This document shows, one piece after another, positions 41,219 through 49,985 of a stretch of 64,000 nucleotides of DNA. Each line of letters opens with the position of its first letter. Positions within the stretch are counted from its first letter, which is position 1. The stretch is from Frigidibacter sp037095735 (GTDB lineage Bacteria; Pseudomonadota; Alphaproteobacteria; Rhodobacterales; Rhodobacteraceae). Below the pieces are notes generated by a model. It saw only the letters and a program-made list of their open reading frames with translations, was not told the origin of the DNA and did not search any database. The stretch covers positions 372,001-436,000 of the forward strand of contig NZ_JBAWKD010000001.1 of NCBI RefSeq assembly GCF_037095735.1, in the 5' to 3' direction. The position numbers were made by a program, and so were the translations under genes.

Positions 41219-42442
41219 TCAGCCGCCGGTCGCGCGGCGGTACCAGGCGACGATCGCCTGCCGCTCGGCCGGTTCGATGAAGCTGACGTTGGCCGGGGGC
41301 ATCGCATGGGTGATCCCGGCCTGCAGGTAGATGTCCGCGGCATGGCGCGCGACCTGGCCGGGCGTGTCCAGATGCACGCCGCGCGGGGCGTAATGGATGC
41401 CGTCCCAGCCCGGTTCTGCCGCGTGGCACATCGAGCAGCGCCCGGCGACGATGCCCGCGACCTCGTCGAAGCCCTCGGCCTGCGCGAATTTCTGGGCGGA
41501 GGCCGGCAGCGCCGCACCCTCGTCCGCGACCGGCTGGAACATCGGCGCGGTCGAAAGCCACATGATGATCACGAACAGGATCGCCGTCGCGGCCCAGGTC
41601 CAGGTCGGCGCGCCCTTGCGGGCGTGGCGGGTGTTGAACCAGTGGCGGATGGTGACGCCCATCAGGAACACGAGGCTTGCGATCAGCCAGTTCATCTCGC
41701 TGGCGAAGGCCAGCGGATAGTGGTTCGACAGCATCAGGAAGACGACGGGCAGCGTCAGGTAGTTGTTGTGGGTGCTGCGCTGCTTGGCGATCTTTCCGTA
41801 TTTCGGATCAGGCTTGCGGCCGGCGATCAGGTCGGCGACCACGATGCGCTGGTTCGGCATGATGATCAGGAAGACGTTCGCGGTCATGATCGTCGCGGTG
41901 AAGGCGCCCAGGTGCAGAAGCGCCGCGCGGCCCGAGAAGATGTGCGTGTATCCCCAGGCCATGCAGACGAGGATGACGTAAAGCCCCAGCATCAGCCGGG
42001 TGTTGTCATCGCCGAAGCGGCTCTTGCAGATCGTGTCGTAAAGCACCCAGCCCAAGCCCAGCGACCCCAACGAGAGCGCGATGGCGAAGGGGGTCGAGAT
42101 CTCGGCCACCGCCGGATCGACCAGGAACAGGTCCGCGCCCAGGTAGTAGACCAGGCACAAGAGCGCGAAGCCCGACAGCCAGGTCGCGTAGCTTTCCCAT
42201 TTGAACCAGGTCAGATGCTCGGGCATCGCGCCGGGCGCCACGAGGTATTTCTGGATGTGGTAGAAGCCGCCGCCATGCACCTGCCATTCCTCGCCATCGG
42301 CCGGTCCGGGAATGTTGCGGTTCAGCCCGAGGTCGAGCGCGACGAAATAGAAGGAAGATCCGATCCAGGCGATGGCGGTGACGACATGCAGCCAGCGCAC
42401 CGCGAATTCCAGCCAGTCCATGATGACGGCGAAATCGTTCAT
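41219..42442 (-). CDS. puuD: membrane urate oxidase with cytochrome c domain
   Basis: 407 residues. N-terminal membrane region of about eight helices (RWLHVVTAIAWIGSSFYFVALD, FSGRAALLHLGAFTATIMTANVF, MPNQRIVVADLIAGRKPDPK) and a C-terminal haem c domain with GRCSMCHAAEPGW (near residue 342) and AMPPANV Met ligand. This is PuuD, which oxidises urate to 5-hydroxyisourate and passes electrons to the respiratory chain. It lies downstream of uraH on the same strand. Confidence 0.93.
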   Translation of the reverse strand: MNDFAVIMDWLEFAVRWLHVVTAIAWIGSSFYFVALDLGLNRNIPGPADGEEWQVHGGGFYHIQKYLVAPGAMPEHLTWFKWESYATWLSGFALLCLVYYLGADLFLVDPAVAEISTPFAIALSLGSLGLGWVLYDTICKSRFGDDNTRLMLGLYVILVCMAWGYTHIFSGRAALLHLGAFTATIMTANVFLIIMPNQRIVVADLIAGRKPDPKYGKIAKQRSTHNNYLTLPVVFLMLSNHYPLAFASEMNWLIASLVFLMGVTIRHWFNTRHARKGAPTWTWAATAILFVIIMWLSTAPMFQPVADEGAALPASAQKFAQAEGFDEVAGIVAGRCSMCHAAEPGWDGIHYAPRGVHLDTPGQVARHAADIYLQAGITHAMPPANVSFIEPAERQAIVAWYRRATGG

Positions 42443-42606
42443 GTAGTGTCCTCGCTCCCTTCAGGTGTTCCGCCTTCCCGGAACGTTCTGCCTGTGAGAG
42501 CCGTGTGCCCATCCTGACGCCCCGCGGCGCATCAGGCCAGCGCCGCGCCGCCCGCCGGCGCCGGGCCGTGGCGGAAATGCCCAAGGAACGGTCAGTTGCG
42601 GGCCGC

Positions 42607-42963
42607 TCAGCTGCCGCGATAGGTCGAATAGCCGAAGGGCGAGAGCAGCAGCGGCACGTGGTAATGCGCGTCCGGGTCCGAGATCCCGAAGCGGAGCGGC
42701 ACCACGTCAAGGAACCGCGGGCTTTCGGGCGCGGCACCGCTCGAGTCCAGATAGGCCCCGGCCTCGAAGACCAGTTCATAGGTCCCGGTCGCGAAACCGT
42801 CCTTCAGGATCGGCGTGTCGGTGCGACCGTCGGCATTGGTCACCCGCACCGCCAGTTCCTCGCGCGTCTCGCCCGTCAGGCGGTAAAGCGTGATCCTGAG
42901 CCCGGCGGCGGGGCAGCCCCGCGCGGTGTCCAGCACATGCGTCGTCAGATAGCCGCCCGCCAT
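42607..42963 (-). CDS. uraH: 5-hydroxyisourate hydrolase
   Basis: 118 residues from ATG 42963. A transthyretin-related protein: GYLTTHVLDTARGCPAAGLRI at the start (first catalytic His), then FHY-type segment ISDPDAHYHVPLLLSPFGYSTYRGS; the terminal YRGS tetrapeptide is the family hallmark. It turns 5-hydroxyisourate into OHCU, the step after PuuD. Divergent from the puuE-uraD fusion over 79 bases. Confidence 0.95.
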   Translation of the reverse strand: MAGGYLTTHVLDTARGCPAAGLRITLYRLTGETREELAVRVTNADGRTDTPILKDGFATGTYELVFEAGAYLDSSGAAPESPRFLDVVPLRFGISDPDAHYHVPLLLSPFGYSTYRGS

Positions 42964-43042
42964 ACCCGTCCCTCTGGTCAATCCCTTGTCGTCCCGCCAT
43001 TCTTGGCCCCGACCCGCAGGAACGGCAAGCGAGAGACCCCCG

Positions 43043-44461
43043 ATGAGCAGCAGATACCCCCGCGACCTGATCGGCTATGGCCCCGACGCGCCCGACGCCC
43101 GCTGGCCGAACGGGGCGAAGGTCGCCGTCTCGCTGGTGCTGAACTTCGAAGAGGGCGGCGAGAACAACATCCTGCACGGCGATGCGGCCTCGGAAGCGTT
43201 CCTGTCCGACATCGCCGGCGCAGCGATGTGGCCGGGCCAGCGGCACTGGAACATGGAGTCGATCTACGAATACGGCGCCCGCGCCGGCTTCTGGCGGCTG
43301 CACCGGCTGTTCACCGGCATGGGCATCCCGCTGACGATCTACGGCGTCGCCACCGCGCTGGCCCGCGCCCCCGAACAGGTCGAGGCGATGAAGGACGCGG
43401 GCTGGGAGATCGCCAGCCACGGGTTGAAATGGGTCGAGCACAAGGACCTGCCCGAGGCCGAGGAACGCGCCCAGATCGCCGAGGCGATCCGCCTGCACAC
43501 CGAGGTGGTGGGCGCGCCGCCGCGCGGCTGGTACACCGGGCGCTGCTCGGCCAACACGGTGCGGCTGACGGCCGAGACCGGGCAGCTCGACTGGATCTCC
43601 GACACCTATGACGACGACCTGCCCTATTGGCTGGAGATCGGCGCGCGCGACCAGCTGGTGATCCCCTACACGCTGGAAGCCAACGACATGCGCTTCGCGA
43701 CCTCGCCGGGCTACACCGAGGGCGAGCAGTTCTTCACCTATCTGAAGGACAGCCTCGACACGCTCTGGGACGAAGGCGCGGCGGGGGCGGCGAAAATGTT
43801 TTCCATCGGCCTGCACAACCGGCTGATCGGGCGGCCCGGCAAGATGGCCGGTCTGAAGCGCTTCCTGCACTATGCGCAGGCCAAGGGCGATGTCTGGTTC
43901 GCGACCCGCGGCGAAATCGCGGCACATTGGGCCGCCACCCATCCGCACCGCCGCTACGAACGCCCCTCGCAGATGGACCGCGCCCGCTTCGTCGAGGTCT
44001 ATGGCGGCGTCTACGAACATTCCCCCTGGGTCGCCGAGCGCGCCTTCGCACTGGAACTCGGCCCCGTCCACGACCGTGCCGCCGGGCTGGCGAATGCCTT
44101 CGCGCGGGTGTTCCGCACCGCCTCGGCCGACGAGCGTGTGGCCGTGCTGCGCGCCCATCCCGACCTTGCGGGCAAGCTGGCGGCGGCAAAGCGTCTGACG
44201 GCGGAGTCGTCCGCGGAACAGGCCTCGGCCGGGCTCGACGCCCTGACCGATGCCGAGCGCGACGAATTCACCCGTCTGAACGCGGCCTATGTCGCCCGGC
44301 ACGGCTTCCCCTTCATCATCGCGGTGCGCGACCACGACAAGGCGGGCATCCTCGCGGCCTTCCGCACCCGGATCGACAACGACAGCGCGACCGAGACCGC
44401 GACCGCCTGCGCGCAGGTCGAACGCATCGCGACGCTGCGGCTGAAGGCGCTGCTGCCCTGA
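43043..44461 (+). CDS. puuE: allantoinase PuuE / OHCU decarboxylase fusion
   Basis: 472 residues. Residues 1 to about 300 are a polysaccharide-deacetylase-fold allantoinase (PuuE): YPRDLIGYGPDAPDARWPNGAKVAVSLVLNFEEGGE, then EIASHGLKWVEH and GWYTGRCSANT. Residues about 308-470 are an OHCU decarboxylase (UraD): RFVEVYGGVYEHSPWVAERAF, VLRAHPDLAGKLA with the catalytic His, and GFPFIIAVRDHDKAGIL. One polypeptide thus makes S-allantoin from OHCU and opens it to allantoate; the order of domains is opposite to the order of reactions. Start ATG 43043. Confidence 0.92.
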   Translation: MSSRYPRDLIGYGPDAPDARWPNGAKVAVSLVLNFEEGGENNILHGDAASEAFLSDIAGAAMWPGQRHWNMESIYEYGARAGFWRLHRLFTGMGIPLTIYGVATALARAPEQVEAMKDAGWEIASHGLKWVEHKDLPEAEERAQIAEAIRLHTEVVGAPPRGWYTGRCSANTVRLTAETGQLDWISDTYDDDLPYWLEIGARDQLVIPYTLEANDMRFATSPGYTEGEQFFTYLKDSLDTLWDEGAAGAAKMFSIGLHNRLIGRPGKMAGLKRFLHYAQAKGDVWFATRGEIAAHWAATHPHRRYERPSQMDRARFVEVYGGVYEHSPWVAERAFALELGPVHDRAAGLANAFARVFRTASADERVAVLRAHPDLAGKLAAAKRLTAESSAEQASAGLDALTDAERDEFTRLNAAYVARHGFPFIIAVRDHDKAGILAAFRTRIDNDSATETATACAQVERIATLRLKALLP

Positions 44462-44666
44462 ACGGGCGCTTTGGACCGGGTGCGGTCACCTCGCCTTCAG
44501 CTGCCTCGCCAGCTTCCATAAGCTGACGACGCGTCCCTCTGCCGGCACCGATCTGGCCTGCCATTTCCTCGCCGGCCCGGCGCTTGCCGACGGCGCGGCG
44601 ACGGCGCTGTTCCTTGGCACCACGCGCATCCTGGACCGCTGGACTTGGGACGAGAACCGCCTGCCC

Positions 44667-45221
44667 GTGCTGCAGGACGCGGACGTGCCCGCAACCGAGG
44701 TGGGCCGGCGCGACATCGAGGCATTCGACCTCGCATGGCTCGACGCCGGGGCGGATCTGGCCGAGCGCGTGCTGATCGGCTGGGGCCCGGGCACCCGTGC
44801 CTGGTCGCAATGGGCGGGGCGTGGCGCGAAGCCGATCCTCGCATGGCGACAGACCGCGCAAGACCCGCCCTTCCCCGGCTTCGCCGCCTTCCGGGCGCGG
44901 ATCACGGATCTTCCGACCTTCCCGCAGGCCTGGCTGGGCGCGCTGGAAGCCGTGCGCGGCGTCTACCTTCTGGTCAGCGATACGGGCGAGCAATATGTTG
45001 GCCCCGCCTCGGGCGCCGAAGGCTTCGCCGGCCGCTGGCGCGCCTATCTGGCGAATGGTCATGGCGGCAACCTGCTGCTGCGCCAGCGCGGCCTGCGCGA
45101 TTACACCGTGTCGATCCTCGAGATCGCCTCGCCCGACATGGCCCCGGCCGAAATCCTCGCGCGAGAGAGCGCCTGGAAGGAAAAGCTCGGCGCCCGTGCC
45201 CACGGGCTGAATGCGAACTGA
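44667..45221 (+). CDS. GIY-YIG nuclease-family protein, start uncertain or truncated
   Basis: 184 residues from GTG 44667. The C-terminal part has RGVYLLVSDTGEQYVGPASG (GIY and YIG strands), GRWRAYLAN with the catalytic Arg, and ARESAWKEKLGAR with the metal Glu. The frame is open upstream at least to 44463 and reads like more protein (ATALFLGTTRILDRW), but holds no ATG, GTG or TTG. So the N-terminus has either decayed or uses a rare start such as CTG. It may be a truncated relic. It sits within the purine degradation cluster with no evident link to it. Confidence 0.6.
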   Translation: MLQDADVPATEVGRRDIEAFDLAWLDAGADLAERVLIGWGPGTRAWSQWAGRGAKPILAWRQTAQDPPFPGFAAFRARITDLPTFPQAWLGALEAVRGVYLLVSDTGEQYVGPASGAEGFAGRWRAYLANGHGGNLLLRQRGLRDYTVSILEIASPDMAPAEILARESAWKEKLGARAHGLNAN

Positions 45222-45250
45222 TCGCGACCGGACGGCGGCCGGACGGAGCC

Positions 45251-45676
45251 TCAGAACGCCTCGTAGCGCAGCACCCCCGCCAGCCGGCTGCCGCCCCCGG
45301 TGTCCGAGGGATGCGCGACGCCGTCGGTCACCTGCACCTCGGCGAAGTCGAAGGGGCTCACCCCCTTCAGGCAGGCGACATTGACGCCGAACTGCGTGGG
45401 GTCAGAGCGGCGGCGATGATGGGTGTAGATCCCGCAGTCGCGACAGAACCAGTGCTCGGCCACGCCGGTGTTGAACTGATAGAGCGACAGCCGGTCGGCG
45501 CCCGACAGGATCTCGAACTCCTCCGGCGCGACCGACACCGCGATCGCCCCGCGCATCCGGCACAGCGAACAGGTGCAGCGCCGGATCGTCTCGAACCCGC
45601 GGGCCAGCTTCACGCGGAACTGCACCGCGCCGCAATGGCAGGCGGCCTCGCGCCAGGGTCTGTCCTCGGTCATCAC
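45251..45676 (-). CDS. GFA/CENP-V-family zinc protein
   Basis: 141 residues (ATG 45676 or 45673). Zinc-binding cysteines in ACHCGAVQFRVKL, RRCTCSLCRMRGAI and HWFCRDCGIYTHH are the pattern of glutathione-dependent formaldehyde-activating (GFA) family proteins. GVNVACLKGVSPFDF is the conserved C-terminal block. True activity is rarely known for such homologues. It is the only minus-strand gene between puuE and allA. Confidence 0.87.
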   Translation of the reverse strand: MMTEDRPWREAACHCGAVQFRVKLARGFETIRRCTCSLCRMRGAIAVSVAPEEFEILSGADRLSLYQFNTGVAEHWFCRDCGIYTHHRRRSDPTQFGVNVACLKGVSPFDFAEVQVTDGVAHPSDTGGGSRLAGVLRYEAF

Positions 45677-45847
45677 GCGGCCTCCGTCAGCACTCGCGCC
45701 ACCCTAGCCCCGGCCGGCCCGGCCCGCAACGCGCCCCGCTCCTCGGCAAGGCTTCGCGCCCTGCCCGGGCCCGCGCGCCATGCCCCCTTCCCCCGCCGCC
45801 GGCTTCGCCCTATCCCGAAACGGACAGACCCGGACGCGAGGGAACCG

Positions 45848-46681
<834 letters not shown>

Positions 46682-46705
46682 GCCTCTCGACCTTGCGGAA
46701 CCATC

Positions 46706-46822
46706 CCGGGGGAGCCCCGCAGGGGCGGGGGCAGCGCCCCCCTTCCGTTCCGCTTTCGCATTGGCACAAATATCCCGGGGGAGTCGCGGCACGCGACGGG
46801 GGCAGCGCCCCCTCCCCGCCCG
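46706..46822. repeat. dispersed GC-rich intergenic repeat, copy B
   Basis: Two tandem units, each starting near ATCCCGGGGGAG and ending in a GGGGGCAGCGCCCCC-type hairpin (about 46727-46743 and 46797-46813). The 34-base core at 46751-46784 is an exact reverse complement of 20018-20051. It fills nearly all of the allE-allA gap; the allA ribosome site follows directly. Confidence 0.75.
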
Positions 46823-46841
46823 TCATCCGAAAGGACCGCCC

Positions 46842-47339
46842 GTGACCCGCAGCCTCACCCCCCGCCCGCTGACGCCGGAAGCCTTCGCCCCCTTCGGCGA
46901 GGTGCTCGACGCCTCGGGCCAGCCCGACCGGATCATCAACGCGGGCCTCTGCGGGCGCTTCCACGACCGCGCCCGGCTCGACTTCGGGGCCGAGACCGGC
47001 GGCCGCGCCGGCATCTCGATCTTCGACGCCGTGCCCCGCGCCCTGCCCTACGAATTCGCGCTGGTCGAACGCCACCCCGAGGGCAGCCAGGCCTTCCTGC
47101 CGATGACCATGTCGCCGTTCCTGGTGATCGTCGCGCGTGACGAGGACGGCGTGCCGGGCCGTCCCGTGGCCTTCCTCACCGCGCCCGGCCAGGGCATCAA
47201 CCTGCACCGCGGCACCTGGCACGGCGTGCTGACGCCGCTCGCCGCGCCGGGGCTCTTCGCGGTGGTCGACCGCATCGGCGCCAGCCCGAACCTTCAGGAA
47301 TACAGCTACGACGACAGCTGGACCGTGCTCGCCCCATGA
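46842..47339 (+). CDS. allA: ureidoglycolate lyase
   Basis: 165 residues from GTG 46842, preceded by AAAGGA. Family text: LTPRPLTPEAFAPFGEVLDA at the start, FDAVPRALPYEFALVERHPEGSQAFLPM, FLTAPGQGINLHRGTWHGVLTPL with catalytic His, and ending YSYDDSWTVLAP. It splits ureidoglycolate into glyoxylate and urea, the final step of the allantoin pathway. Separated from allE by a repeat element. Confidence 0.94.
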   Translation: MTRSLTPRPLTPEAFAPFGEVLDASGQPDRIINAGLCGRFHDRARLDFGAETGGRAGISIFDAVPRALPYEFALVERHPEGSQAFLPMTMSPFLVIVARDEDGVPGRPVAFLTAPGQGINLHRGTWHGVLTPLAAPGLFAVVDRIGASPNLQEYSYDDSWTVLAP

Positions 47340-47381
47340 TCCGCCTTCGGCGGCAATAATATCCGACCAGAAGAATCAGGT

Positions 47382-47410
47382 TTGACAAGACCGAGCATTT
47401 CGCTCAGGTT
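47382..47410 (+). promoter_or_regulatory. candidate promoter of the hemP unit
   Basis: TTGACA at 47382-47387 is a perfect -35 hexamer; 17 bases later CAGGTT (47405-47410) is a weak -10 leading into GGTTATC. It lies about 70-95 bases before the small gene at 47477. The region around it is AT-richer than average. No iron-box sequence could be assigned with confidence. Confidence 0.45.
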
Positions 47411-47476
47411 ATCTCCTGTCACAGCCAGCCGGCTTCGGCAGCCAGGGACGACGAATCGTCACCCCGGAGGTTTGCG

Positions 47477-47650
47477 ATGATGATGACGGAGACCACCCGC
47501 GGGCCGTCCCGGCCCGTGCCCAGGACACTTGCCAGACTGCCCCGGCCGAGGCTTCCCCGGCTTCGTGCGGCCATGATCCTGATCTTCGGCGTGATGCCGG
47601 GCGGGATCGGGATCGACGGGGCACTCGACCGGATCGAGAGGATGCCATGA
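47477..47650 (+). CDS. small hypothetical protein upstream of hemP
   Basis: 57 residues, beginning MMMTETTRGPSRPVPRT, Arg/Pro-rich, with one hydrophobic stretch (AAMILIFGVMPGGIGI, about 31-46). CCGGAGG six bases upstream of the ATG is a strong ribosome site. Its stop overlaps the hemP start by ATGA (47647-47650), the best argument that it is translated. It could be a leader peptide or a small membrane protein coupled to hemP. Not recognised. Confidence 0.5.
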   Translation: MMMTETTRGPSRPVPRTLARLPRPRLPRLRAAMILIFGVMPGGIGIDGALDRIERMP

Positions 47651-47808
47651 ACGCGACCGTGCAGACCGACTTCACCCGCTTTGACAGCCTGCCGGTGCAT
47701 GATGCCACCCGCCTCACCGAGGGCGGCGTCCAGGCCCGCATCCTGCTGAACGGCCAGTGCTACACCCTGCGCATCACCCGCGCGGGCAAGCTGATCCTCA
47801 CGAAATAA
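47647..47808 (+). CDS. hemP: hemin uptake protein HemP
   Basis: 53 residues. The text RFDSLPVHDATRLTEGGVQARILLNGQCYTLRITRAGKLILTK is the HemP/DUF2849-like pattern in which the C-terminal (G)-x-YxLRxTRxGKLILTK is nearly invariant. HemP is a small iron-regulated protein of haem uptake loci; in some alphaproteobacteria its product acts as an activator of haem-uptake genes. ATG overlaps the preceding small gene; next gene is an imelysin. No haem receptor (hmuR) is in the window. Confidence 0.88.
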   Translation: MNATVQTDFTRFDSLPVHDATRLTEGGVQARILLNGQCYTLRITRAGKLILTK

Positions 47809-47876
47809 GTTCCCTCGAGCCAGGGGCGGTCCCGGATCCGGGGCCGCCCCAGCCAGTTTTTCAGGACCCCCGATCG

Positions 47877-49142
47877 ATGACGCGTTTCACTGCCCTCGTT
47901 CTCGCCAGCACCACCGCCCTTGCCGCCCTGCCGGCCCATGCCGTCGAACCCGCCGAGGTGATGACCACCTATGTGGACATCGCCGCCGCCGCCTTCGGCG
48001 ATGCCGCGACCACGGCAGAGGCGCTGCAGACGGCCGTGGCCGCGCTGACCGCCAAGCCCTCGGCAGAGACGCTCGAGGCCGCGAAGGCCGCCTGGAAGGC
48101 CGCCCGCGTGCCCTACCTGCAGTCCGAGACCTTCCGCTTCGCCAACCCGATCGTCGACGACTGGGAAGGCCGGGTGAACGCCTGGCCGCTGGACGAGGGG
48201 CTGATCGACTATGTCGATGCGGACAGCTACGGCGGGCCCAGCGACGAAAACGAATTCCGCGCGCTCGACGTGATCGCGAACCCCAGCTTCGAGCTGGCGG
48301 GCGAGACGGTCGATGCCGCCGAGATCACCCCCGAACTGATCTCGGGCACCCTGCACGAGGCCGACGAGATCGAGGCCAACGTCGCCTCGGGCTACCATGC
48401 CGTCGAATTCCTGCTCTGGGGACAGGACCTGAACGGGACCGAGAAGGGCTCGGGCGAGCGCCCCTATACCGACTATGTCCAGGGCGAGGGCTGCACCGGC
48501 GGCAACTGCGACCGCCGCGCGCAATACCTGACCGCGGTCACCGAACTGCTGGTCACCGACCTGAAGGAGATGGCCGCCGACTGGGCCGAGGGCGGCGCCG
48601 CCCGCGCCGAGGCGCTGGCCGATCCCGCCGGCCCGGTCCGCGCCTTCAAGGGCATGGGCAGCCTTTCCTATGGCGAGCTGGCGGGCGAGCGCACCAAGCT
48701 CGGCCTGATGCTGAACGACCCCGAGGAAGAGCAGGACTGCTTCTCGGACAACACCCACCTCAGCCTCTATTACGACGCCAAGGGCATCGAGAACCTCTGG
48801 CTCGGCCGCTACGAGCGTCCCGACGGCACCGTGGTCGAGGGCCCCTCGCTGCAGGCGCTGATCGCCGGCAAGGACAAGGCCGTCGCCGACGAGCTGACCG
48901 GGCAGATCGCCGCGACGATGGCGGCCGCCGATGCGCTCTCGACCGCCGCGGGCAAGGGCATGGCCTATGACATGATGCTCGCCGCCGGCAACAGCGAGGG
49001 CGAGACGCTGATCACCGCCGTGGTCGACGGGCTGGTGGCCCAGACCCGCGGTATCGAGCGCGCCGTGACCGCGCTGGGCGCTGACCCGGTCGAGATCGAG
49101 GGCTCGGACAGCCTCGACAACCCTAGTGCCGTCAGCAAGTAA
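47877..49142 (+). CDS. imelysin-family iron-regulated protein (IrpA type)
   Basis: 421 residues from ATG 47877. Signal peptide ending AHA at residue 22. The imelysin GxHxxE motif is present in ASGYHAVEFLLWGQDL (H174, E177), with SGERPYTDYV, C-x5-C near GCTGGNCDRRAQYL and CFSDNTHLSLYYDA in the second half. Imelysins are periplasmic or surface proteins induced by iron shortage; they were named for insulin cleavage, but family members probably take part in iron uptake. It is the COG3487-type partner of the genes at 49986, 53557 and 54590. Confidence 0.92.
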   Translation: MTRFTALVLASTTALAALPAHAVEPAEVMTTYVDIAAAAFGDAATTAEALQTAVAALTAKPSAETLEAAKAAWKAARVPYLQSETFRFANPIVDDWEGRVNAWPLDEGLIDYVDADSYGGPSDENEFRALDVIANPSFELAGETVDAAEITPELISGTLHEADEIEANVASGYHAVEFLLWGQDLNGTEKGSGERPYTDYVQGEGCTGGNCDRRAQYLTAVTELLVTDLKEMAADWAEGGAARAEALADPAGPVRAFKGMGSLSYGELAGERTKLGLMLNDPEEEQDCFSDNTHLSLYYDAKGIENLWLGRYERPDGTVVEGPSLQALIAGKDKAVADELTGQIAATMAAADALSTAAGKGMAYDMMLAAGNSEGETLITAVVDGLVAQTRGIERAVTALGADPVEIEGSDSLDNPSAVSK

Positions 49143-49212
49143 CCCCTCCCTCCGCCCCGACCGGACCGCGGCCCCGCCGCCGCGGCCGGTCCAGCCCTGC
49201 GGGACCCCCTCC

Positions 49213-49470
49213 ATGATGATCTGCCACTGCCAGTCCATCTCGGACCGCGACATCCTTGCCGCCATCGACTGGATGCGCCAGTCCGACCCCGACGTGGTGA
49301 TCACCGCCGGGCGGATCTATCGCGCGCTGGGCAAGCGGGCCGATTGCGGCGGCTGCATGCCGATCTTCCTTGCCACCATGCGAAAATCGCCCAATCTCAG
49401 GCATCGTGGCCCCGGCGAGACGCCGGTGCCGGCGGACCTCAGCAATCTGCGCCAGCCTGCACGGGCGTGA
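49213..49470 (+). CDS. bfd: bacterioferritin-associated ferredoxin
   Basis: 85 residues from ATG 49213. Cys4 and Cys6 in MMICHCQSISDRDIL and Cys45/Cys48 in RADCGGCMP are the four ligands of the [2Fe-2S] cluster of Bfd. Bfd reduces the iron core of bacterioferritin and mobilises iron. The tail after residue 60 (HRGPGETPVPADL) is longer than in E. coli Bfd. It is 22 bases upstream of bfr, a classic pair. Confidence 0.92.
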   Translation: MMICHCQSISDRDILAAIDWMRQSDPDVVITAGRIYRALGKRADCGGCMPIFLATMRKSPNLRHRGPGETPVPADLSNLRQPARA

Positions 49471-49492
49471 CAGCGAGCAAAGGAAGACAGCC

Positions 49493-49978
49493 ATGAAGGG
49501 TGACGCGAAGGTCATCGAGTATCTCAACGCGGCGCTGCGGTCGGAACTGACCGCCGTCAGCCAATACTGGCTGCACTATCGCCTGCAGGAGGACTGGGGC
49601 TTCGGCAAGCTGGCCGCGAAGAACCGCGCCGAGTCGATCGAAGAGATGAACCATGCCGACAAGCTGATCACGCGGATCATCTTCCTGGAGGGGCATCCGA
49701 ACCTGCAGAAGCTCGACCCGCTGCGGATCGGGCAGACGCTGAAAGAGACGCTCGAGGCCGATCTCGCCGCGGAACACGACGCCCGCACGCTCTACATCGA
49801 GGCGCGCGACTACTGCGAGACCGCCAAGGACTATGTCTCGAAGAACCTCTTCGAAGAGCTGATCGCCGACGAGGAAGGCCATATCGACTTCCTCGAGACC
49901 CAGCTCGACCTCTTCGGCAAGCTGGGCGAAGAGCGTTACGGGCTGCTGAACGCCAAATCGGCCGACGAACAGGAATGA
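49493..49978 (+). CDS. bfr: bacterioferritin
   Basis: 161 residues. All ferroxidase-centre ligands are present at canonical numbers: E18, E51, H54, E94, E127, H130, and Met52, which binds haem b between subunits. So it is the catalytic haem-containing type, storing iron in a 24-mer in the cytoplasm. AAAGGAA ribosome site before ATG 49493. Paired with bfd. Confidence 0.97.
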   Translation: MKGDAKVIEYLNAALRSELTAVSQYWLHYRLQEDWGFGKLAAKNRAESIEEMNHADKLITRIIFLEGHPNLQKLDPLRIGQTLKETLEADLAAEHDARTLYIEARDYCETAKDYVSKNLFEELIADEEGHIDFLETQLDLFGKLGEERYGLLNAKSADEQE

Positions 49979-49985
49979 CCCCGCA

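Noticed and set aside
49295..49305. Further GTGATCAC sequence
   Set aside because: It lies inside bfd and is explained by Val-Ile-Thr codons.
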